Positions 1 through 3,106 of a stretch of 5,228 nt of DNA are shown here, piece by piece (position 1 is the stretch's first letter; every line of letters starts with the position of its first letter). The notes under the pieces are model-generated. The model had not been told where the DNA came from. It did no database searches and saw only the letters and a list, made by a program, of their open reading frames with translations. The translations under genes were made by a program, and so were the position numbers. This DNA is from JACPIL01 sp964362365 (GTDB lineage Archaea; Nanobdellota; Nanobdellia; Woesearchaeales; GW2011-AR9): the NCBI GenBank assembly GCA_964362365.1, contig CAYIEF010000065.1, positions 1-5,228 on the forward strand. The letters are read 5' to 3'.

Positions 1-1437
1 CTCTGGCCTTGTTCCACTGATCTGGATTGTCAGGTGTTGGTACAAAATGGCGCTTCCTATTACTGCAGCCAGCAAACCTTAACTTGTTTTCAATTAGAAT
101 CGCCGGCTGCTCTAAGTGCGCCAGATGCGACAGCGACTACTGCTGCCCCCACTCCAGCCGTATCTGCAACTGATGAAAAAATCGCTGCTTTGGAATCAAA
201 AATAGCCAGCTTGGAAAATAGCTTGTCAGCTCTCTCTTCTGATGTATCGTTAACCAAAGGAGAAGTTATCGCTATTCAAAACCAAATATCTTTCTTACAA
301 TCAGAATTGTCTAATTTACAAAACAGTAATCAAGATATCTCCTCCAAAACCAATACCTTATCTACAGGATTGGCGGGATTGCAGCAAACTCTGGATTCAT
401 TGCAAAAATCGCAGTCATTTAGCAAAGTTATTGCCGTTATTGTTGTGCTCATTTTAATCGGCGGAGCAGGTTATGGAGCATATTATTATATCAATCGGAA
501 ACAAAGTATGGTAAATCCTGAAATACTGAATTATATCCACAATAGCATAAAGCAGGGGAAGAAACAGCACCAGATCAAGCAAGAATTACGCAAAGCCGGA
601 TGGGTGGACCGCGATATTGAAAAAGCGTATAATGAGACCGTAAAAGAAAATTACCGCCGCTATAAATCATCGCAGGCTGAGGTAAGTGCAAAAACATCAA
701 CAGAACTACGATCAGTAGGCAGAGTTCAGAAAGCTGCTCCAAATCTTGCCGATCCAAAGAAAATGATCATAATTGCAGTCGTAAGCATTCTGCTCATCAC
801 CGGCGGTTTACTCGTTTTACGGGCAAGTACTGGCCAAGCTATTTTTTTAAAAAAACTTGTCGCTGGACAGGAGAATGCAACGACAGGAGAAATTACTTAC
901 AAAGTTGAATGTACACCGCCGCATCTGCTTAACCCGGCTGGGGATGCCTGTTGCTTAGATTCGGATAACTCCGGAGTATGCGACACCACCGAATTACAAG
1001 GAGTAGGTTTAGCTGCGGGCGGGGAATGCAATGATAACCGAGAATGTAAGGTAGGCTTATATTGTGTCCATAATAAATGCGCGAATTTGGACTCACTCTA
1101 CACCGGCGAAGGAGGAGATTGCACTAAATTATGCAGTTATTACGCCATCAAGATGCTTACCAGCGATGGCGAGAAATATGACCTAAAACCGAAACAAGGA
1201 AGCTATACCGGCGCAGGAGCATTGGAATGGAAGATTTTGCCGATGGAGCAGTATTGTAAAGGAGAATCGCCTATCGTCCCAGTTAATGTGATTAAAAAAC
1301 GGACTGGCGAGATCATCAGTGAAGAAGTAGTATTGTTACACGAAGGAGAGACCAGCCAAGTATTAACTCATCCTACTATTTCTAAATTAGCATTTAGCCT
1401 TACCATAGCAGATGTATTTGAGAGTTGTCCGAAGTAA
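1..1437 (+). CDS. Two-pass membrane surface protein with coiled coil and Cys-rich ends (5' partial)
   Basis: The frame is open from base 1, so the start lies outside the window; GTG at 34 is only an internal codon. Residues below are counted from it. The visible N-terminal end has cysteines spaced C-x5-C...C-x6-C, then an Ala/Thr/Pro-rich linker (22-46) and a heptad-like coiled coil (about 48-126). Hydrophobic segments at about 131-152 and 244-263 look like membrane helices. The Lys/Arg-rich loop between them suggests a cytoplasmic middle and two outside ends. Within the loop, residues 161-200 hold a helical motif (NPE..NYI...QGK...I...L..AGW...I..AY) that I recall from many DPANN proteins. 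The C-terminal part (270-467) has 12 cysteines, including a Dx(D)xSGxxD calcium-loop-like stretch at 309-317 and C-x5-C-x5-C-x4-C at 332-349. I know no specific function; a cell-envelope or attachment role is inferred. A T-tract follows 22 bases after the stop. Confidence 0.85.
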   Translation, partial: LWPCSTDLDCQVLVQNGASYYCSQQTLTCFQLESPAALSAPDATATTAAPTPAVSATDEKIAALESKIASLENSLSALSSDVSLTKGEVIAIQNQISFLQSELSNLQNSNQDISSKTNTLSTGLAGLQQTLDSLQKSQSFSKVIAVIVVLILIGGAGYGAYYYINRKQSMVNPEILNYIHNSIKQGKKQHQIKQELRKAGWVDRDIEKAYNETVKENYRRYKSSQAEVSAKTSTELRSVGRVQKAAPNLADPKKMIIIAVVSILLITGGLLVLRASTGQAIFLKKLVAGQENATTGEITYKVECTPPHLLNPAGDACCLDSDNSGVCDTTELQGVGLAAGGECNDNRECKVGLYCVHNKCANLDSLYTGEGGDCTKLCSYYAIKMLTSDGEKYDLKPKQGSYTGAGALEWKILPMEQYCKGESPIVPVNVIKKRTGEIISEEVVLLHEGETSQVLTHPTISKLAFSLTIADVFESCPK

Positions 1438-1458
1438 TTAGAATTTTTAAAATAATGC

Positions 1459-1465
1459 TTTTTTT
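1459..1465 (+). terminator. T-tract terminator of the surface-protein gene
   Basis: Seven T residues lie 22 bases after the TAA of the membrane-protein gene. Archaeal RNA polymerase commonly stops at such T-tracts without a hairpin. No strong hairpin precedes it. The call rests on position and composition only. Confidence 0.45.
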
Positions 1466-1490
1466 GCAATTCCCACTTAAAGGATTTTGA

Positions 1491-1513
1491 TCAACCTTTT
1501 GACAAAAGGTTGA
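1491..1513. repeat. Perfect 23-base palindrome
   Basis: TCAACCTTTTG at 1491-1501 is the exact reverse complement of CAAAAGGTTGA at 1503-1513, with one central base. An 11-bp perfect arm is far beyond chance for this window. A hairpin would need a loop of at least three bases, leaving about 10 bp of stem. It is immediately followed by GGGGCCCC. It could be a dispersed intergenic repeat, a protein-binding palindrome or part of a terminator for the upstream gene. It lies 54 bases past the stop codon and has no T-run after it. Confidence 0.7.
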
Positions 1514-1626
1514 AAGGGGCCCCAAAGAGGGGGTGAGGGTGGTAGAATTCTATGGGACCCCACTTCACATCGTGACATAACTGCCCAAACGTGGTTTTTA
1601 CCTATTCTACTGTAAAACACAATTAA

Positions 1627-1635
1627 TATATAAAT
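1627..1635 (+). promoter_or_regulatory. TATA-like box before the hairpin leader and small ORFs
   Basis: TATATAAAT matches the archaeal box A pattern. Initiation would be expected about 25 bases downstream, near 1655-1660, just before the GTGACAAAA inverted repeat. A transcript from here would carry a leader of about 180 bases to the ATG at 1838. A convincing BRE was not seen. The surrounding 1620-1650 is A/T-rich, so a chance match is possible. Confidence 0.5.
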
Positions 1636-1665
1636 ATTACTATTTAGTATACTGGTTCCTGAAAA

Positions 1666-1714
1666 GTGACAAAATGTCTAGGGAGAGTTTATATTTTATC
1701 TTCTTTTTTGTCAC
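1666..1714. repeat. Inverted repeat GTGACAAAA / TTTTGTCAC
   Basis: GTGACAAAA at 1666-1674 is matched exactly by its reverse complement TTTTGTCAC at 1706-1714, with 31 bases between. The right arm overlaps a T6 run (1704-1709). In RNA this would fold as a 9-bp stem right at the expected 5' end of the transcript from the box at 1627. In DNA the arms could be paired regulator sites. Function unknown. Confidence 0.5.
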
Positions 1715-1730
1715 AAAATAAAAATCCCAA

Positions 1731-1755
1731 CCGCCCCAAGGGGCGGGATATTTTT
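1731..1755 (+). terminator. GC-rich hairpin followed by T5 (terminator or attenuator)
   Basis: CCGCCCC (1731-1737) and GGGGCGG (1740-1746) give a very stable stem; opening one pair leaves the four-base loop CAAG. A T5 run follows at 1751-1755. No gene ends just upstream, so it would terminate either a short RNA of about 100 bases starting near 1655, or read-through from the surface-protein gene. It could also act as an attenuator for the small ORFs from 1838. Hairpin-type termination is less established in archaea than T-tract termination, so the mechanism is uncertain although the structure is clear. Confidence 0.5.
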
Positions 1756-1761
1756 AATGTA

Positions 1762-1832
1762 TCTGATACCCCATTCGATAACGGCGAGTTGATAGAAAGC
1801 AGCCCAGCCACCGCAAGCGGTGGGGTATCAGA
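1762..1832. repeat. 12-bp long-range stem overlapping a competing hairpin
   Basis: TCTGATACCCCA at 1762-1773 is exactly complementary to TGGGGTATCAGA at 1821-1832. Within the enclosed 47 bases and overlapping the right arm lies a second perfect stem, CCACCGC (1808-1814) with GCGGTGG (1817-1823), again with a CAAG loop. The stems share bases 1821-1823, so the full forms exclude each other. The right arm ends five bases before the ATG at 1838, so the fold could affect translation of that ORF. It could instead be a mobile palindromic repeat; the GATACCCC...GGGGTATC core looks to me like dispersed repeat cores in other uncultivated genomes (recollection only). Confidence 0.6.
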
Positions 1833-1837
1833 AACAA

Positions 1838-1957
1838 ATGAAGAAAAAGACAATCGAAGAACAATTACGAGATTATCTATACTCTTCTGAAGGCCCCATA
1901 CCTTTAGATGAAGCGATACGAAGACTTAAAAAAGAATGGAAAATCAAGAAAAATTAG
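1838..1957 (+). CDS. Small ORF, 39 residues, unknown function
   Basis: ATG at 1838 opens a 39-codon frame ending in TAG at 1955-1957. The product begins MKKKTIEEQLRDYLYSSEGP, is charged and mostly helix-forming, and ends in a Lys/Arg-rich tail (RRLKKEWKIKKN). It has no membrane segment or signal peptide. No Shine-Dalgarno sequence is visible; the start sits five bases after a strong stem. The last 22 bases overlap the next ORF in another frame, which would fit translational coupling. Its position upstream of a RelE-like toxin makes an antitoxin conceivable, but the sequence shows no RelB, RHH or AbrB pattern that I recognise, and two ORFs' worth of sequence lies between. It is short enough to be accidental. 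Confidence 0.4.
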   Translation: MKKKTIEEQLRDYLYSSEGPIPLDEAIRRLKKEWKIKKN

Positions 1958-2124
1958 TTGATCTTCTACTTATATTATTTGTAAGAATGTCCGATAAAAA
2001 TCGCCAACAGCAAACAATTAATGAGATAAGGCAGGTGTTAAGGACGATGGGAGCTGGGGGATTTGGAGACAAGTCAGCGAAGTGCGGGAAAGCGCCTTAC
2101 CTCGCACTAAAGTGCGAGGCTTGA
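1936..2124 (+). CDS. Small ORF, 62 residues, helical protein whose end is built by a hairpin repeat
   Basis: ATG at 1936 lies inside the preceding 39-codon ORF in a different frame (22-base overlap). Residues 5-36 read as amphipathic or hydrophobic helices (KLVDLLLILFVRM, then NEIRQVLRTMG). This loosely resembles short helix-turn-helix-like proteins of DPANN genomes, but no clear DNA-binding motif can be shown. From residue 48 onward (AKCGKAPYLALKCEA) the protein is encoded by the left and inner arms of the palindrome at 2078-2152, and the stop lies inside that palindrome. This suggests that the natural C-terminus was replaced by an inserted palindromic element, or that the frame is not translated to the end. 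Antitoxin for the toxin at 2294 is possible but unsupported by any family match. Confidence 0.45.
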   Translation: MENQEKLVDLLLILFVRMSDKNRQQQTINEIRQVLRTMGAGGFGDKSAKCGKAPYLALKCEA

Positions 2125-2152
2125 ACAGGCGCTTTCTTAACCCCGCACTTTG
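2078..2152. repeat. Nested palindrome: three stems in series (hairpin 1 of the array)
   Basis: The outer stem pairs AAGTGCGGG (2080-2088) with CCCGCACTT (2142-2150), extendable by a G-T and a C-G pair. The middle stem pairs AAAGCGCCT (2089-2097) with AGGCGCTTT (2127-2135). The inner stem pairs CCTCGCACT (2100-2108) with AGTGCGAGG (2111-2119). All 27 core pairs are perfect Watson-Crick. The left arm is coding in the 62-codon ORF. The GTGCG/CGCAC words recur in the outer and inner stems, so the outer left arm can also pair with the inner left arm (one bulge), giving an alternative fold. Confidence 0.8.
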
Positions 2153-2155
2153 TGA

Positions 2156-2189
2156 CACAAGAAATGTGAAAGAATATCACATTTCTGTG
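2156..2189. repeat. Hairpin 2 of the array
   Basis: AGAAATGTGA (2160-2169) pairs perfectly with TCACATTTCT (2177-2186) around a seven-base A/T-rich loop. CAC (2156-2158) and GTG (2187-2189) add three pairs across one bulged A. It starts four bases after hairpin 1 and abuts hairpin 3. No T-run follows, so it does not look like a simple terminator. Confidence 0.75.
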
Positions 2190-2213
2190 CAGAAGGACAA
2201 AAGTCCTTCTTGC
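2188..2213. repeat. Hairpin 3 of the array
   Basis: AGAAGGAC (2191-2198) pairs perfectly with GTCCTTCT (2203-2210) around an AAAA loop. TGC (2188-2190) can add pairs with GCA (2212-2214) across one bulged T, though two of these bases compete with the base of hairpin 2. The sequence is unrelated to the other hairpins. Confidence 0.75.
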
Positions 2214-2215
2214 AT

Positions 2216-2273
2216 AAAAGGAACAGAAAGCCATTCATCCCCGTATTCAAATACGGGGCTTTATGGTCCTTTT
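2216..2273. repeat. Hairpin 4 of the array, long stem with internal loops
   Basis: The inner stem pairs CCCCGTATT (2239-2247) with AATACGGGG (2250-2258). Outside it, CCAT (2231-2234) pairs with ATGG (2263-2266) and AAAAGGA (2216-2222) with TCCTTTT (2267-2273). The tip, TTCATCCCC...GGGGCTTT, resembles to my recollection the hairpin near the right end of many IS200/IS605 elements and their TnpB-linked RNAs. No tnpA or tnpB is present here. The right arm ends in T4 (2270-2273), 20 bases before the first ATG of the toxin gene, so it could also work as a terminator or attenuator. Confidence 0.75.
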
Positions 2274-2293
2274 AATGTAAGAAAAATTATTAA

Positions 2294-2614
2294 ATGCCGA
2301 ATGGTTCATGCTCGCATATGGCCGCACCAAATCCAGTATTAGGTTTTAGTATCTACAAGGAAAAGAAATACAAGAAAGATTGTAAATCCTATAGGCACAT
2401 GATAAAGAGGATCTTAAGAACAGAACTGGATATTGTCAATTGGCCGGAATACAGCCCACTCTTGCACGGGCAACTTGCAGGGAAATGTAAGGTATATCTG
2501 CATGCCAGAGTTGACCAAAATCTGAGGATCTTGTACAAGCCAGATTATAAAAATAAAATCATTTTCCTGACTGATCTTTTAACCCATCGGGAAATGGAAA
2601 GAAAGTGCGGTTAA
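2294..2614 (+). CDS. RelE/YafQ-like toxin (predicted mRNA interferase)
   Basis: The 106-residue product fits the RelE/ParE superfamily, closest by eye to YafQ. Such toxins cut mRNA at the ribosome and are normally held inactive by an antitoxin made from the same operon. An early helix carries YKEKKYKKDCK (21-31). The core continues LHGQLAGKCKVYLHARVDQNLRILYK (split at 57-74 and 75-82), followed by a late THRE (97-100). H70, D74 and H98 line up with the catalytic-type His, Asp and C-terminal His of YafQ as I recall it; the first YafQ His appears to be Ser here. ATG at 2318 (98 residues) gives a length and N-terminus closer to the family, and a weak TATA-like TTATTAAAT lies 23-31 bases before it, so 2318 may be the true, leaderless start. 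No Shine-Dalgarno site is visible. No recognisable antitoxin lies beside it. Its stop overlaps the convergent gene's stop. Confidence 0.7.
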   Translation: MPNGSCSHMAAPNPVLGFSIYKEKKYKKDCKSYRHMIKRILRTELDIVNWPEYSPLLHGQLAGKCKVYLHARVDQNLRILYKPDYKNKIIFLTDLLTHREMERKCG

Positions 2615-3009
2615 AAATGCTCTATGTGGGCGCCCAAAAATGCTTCTATTTCAGAAAAGTCATCCAAGCTAATATTTACAACGCGTCTGTGGACTTTTTC
2701 AGAAGCAGCTAATTCCCTACGTAATTTTGCAGCAAGATCAGAAGAAAGGGTTTTAAGGAATGCTCCCTGGCAGCCTAAATAAGTAGAAAGTACGGAATAA
2801 TTCAGGTACCTTTGATCTTTATAATCATATAGGTCGGCGGTGGCAACCGTGTCTGCGTACAGTAATTTCGTCCATTCTTCGCGATTTTCCAATTCTAAAA
2901 AGTAAAAATGGCCCTGTGCTGTTTTTGTATGATTATCTTGATTTACAGGCAAGCCGTATCTCTGACGGAGGCTATCAAAAAGCGTTTCCAGAGGATTACT
3001 GTCTGCCAT
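2611..3009 (-). CDS. Unrecognised 132-residue soluble protein
   Basis: ATG at 3009 reading left to TAA at 2611. The product is probably cytosolic, with no signal peptide or membrane helix and a single cysteine (residue 80). It has an N-terminal helical stretch (5-20), a central Tyr/Asp-rich part (50-78, with LYDYKDQRYLNYSVLSTYLG), a charged helix (90-106) and an acidic C-terminal segment (RRVVNISLDDFSEIEAFLG). I do not recognise the family. A TATA box at 3031-3040 puts the expected transcript start within a few bases of the ATG, so the mRNA is probably leaderless. It lies 97 bases downstream of the helicase gene on the same strand, and its stop overlaps that of the convergent toxin gene (shared TTAA at 2611-2614). 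Its length and clean start make it very likely a real gene. Confidence 0.8.
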   Translation of the reverse strand: MADSNPLETLFDSLRQRYGLPVNQDNHTKTAQGHFYFLELENREEWTKLLYADTVATADLYDYKDQRYLNYSVLSTYLGCQGAFLKTLSSDLAAKLRRELAASEKVHRRVVNISLDDFSEIEAFLGAHIEHF

Positions 3010-3030
3010 TTTTTATCGAAATGAGGGTCT

Positions 3031-3040
3031 TTTTATAAAC
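3031..3040 (-). promoter_or_regulatory. TATA box of the 132-residue gene
   Basis: On the minus strand the sequence reads GTTTATAAAA, a close match to archaeal box A. Its centre is about 26 bases before the ATG at 3009, the usual distance from box A to the transcription start, implying a leaderless or nearly leaderless mRNA. A second TATA-like TTTATAAATA lies at 3081-3090 on the same strand. Confidence 0.6.
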
Positions 3041-3106
3041 CTTATGGAGATTACTACTTTAAAGTAACAATTATTAAGAATATTTATAAAGTAGGGTAAA
3101 GAAAGA

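Larger units (their letters stand above)
1438..1837. other. 400-base gene-free region rich in inverted repeats
   Basis: No convincing gene lies here on either strand; an open frame at 1666-1890 runs through the hairpins and looks accidental. The region holds a T-tract (1459-1465), a perfect palindrome (1491-1513), a G/C-rich patch with GGGGCCCC at 1516-1523, a 10-bp palindrome TAGAATTCTA at 1543-1552, and an imperfect inverted repeat (GTGGTTTTTAC at 1591-1601 with GTAAAACAC at 1612-1620). These are followed by a TATA-like box (1627-1635) and then by three further structures listed separately. The base composition changes sharply from G/C-rich at 1515-1570 to A/T-rich after 1620. Confidence 0.6.

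Noticed and set aside
575..757. 60-codon minus-strand frame inside the surface-protein gene
   Set aside because: It is antisense to a well-supported coding region and has no start signal.
1516..1556. Possible G-quadruplex from four G-runs
   Set aside because: The loops are too long (9, 3 and 14 bases) and the C-run next to the first G-run would pair with it.
1666..1890. 74-codon plus-strand frame with a GTG start
   Set aside because: It runs through three inverted repeats, has no ribosome site, and conflicts with the better small ORF at 1838.
2078..2273. CRISPR array
   Set aside because: The hairpins do not share a repeat sequence and there are no regular spacers.
2082..2342. 86-codon plus-strand frame across the hairpin array
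   Set aside because: Its sequence is dictated almost wholly by palindromes, and it overlaps both the 62-codon ORF and the toxin start.
2627..2636. TGGGCGCCCA palindrome near the convergent stops
   Set aside because: It has no room for a hairpin loop and lies in the coding sequence of the 132-residue gene; short GC palindromes occur by chance.
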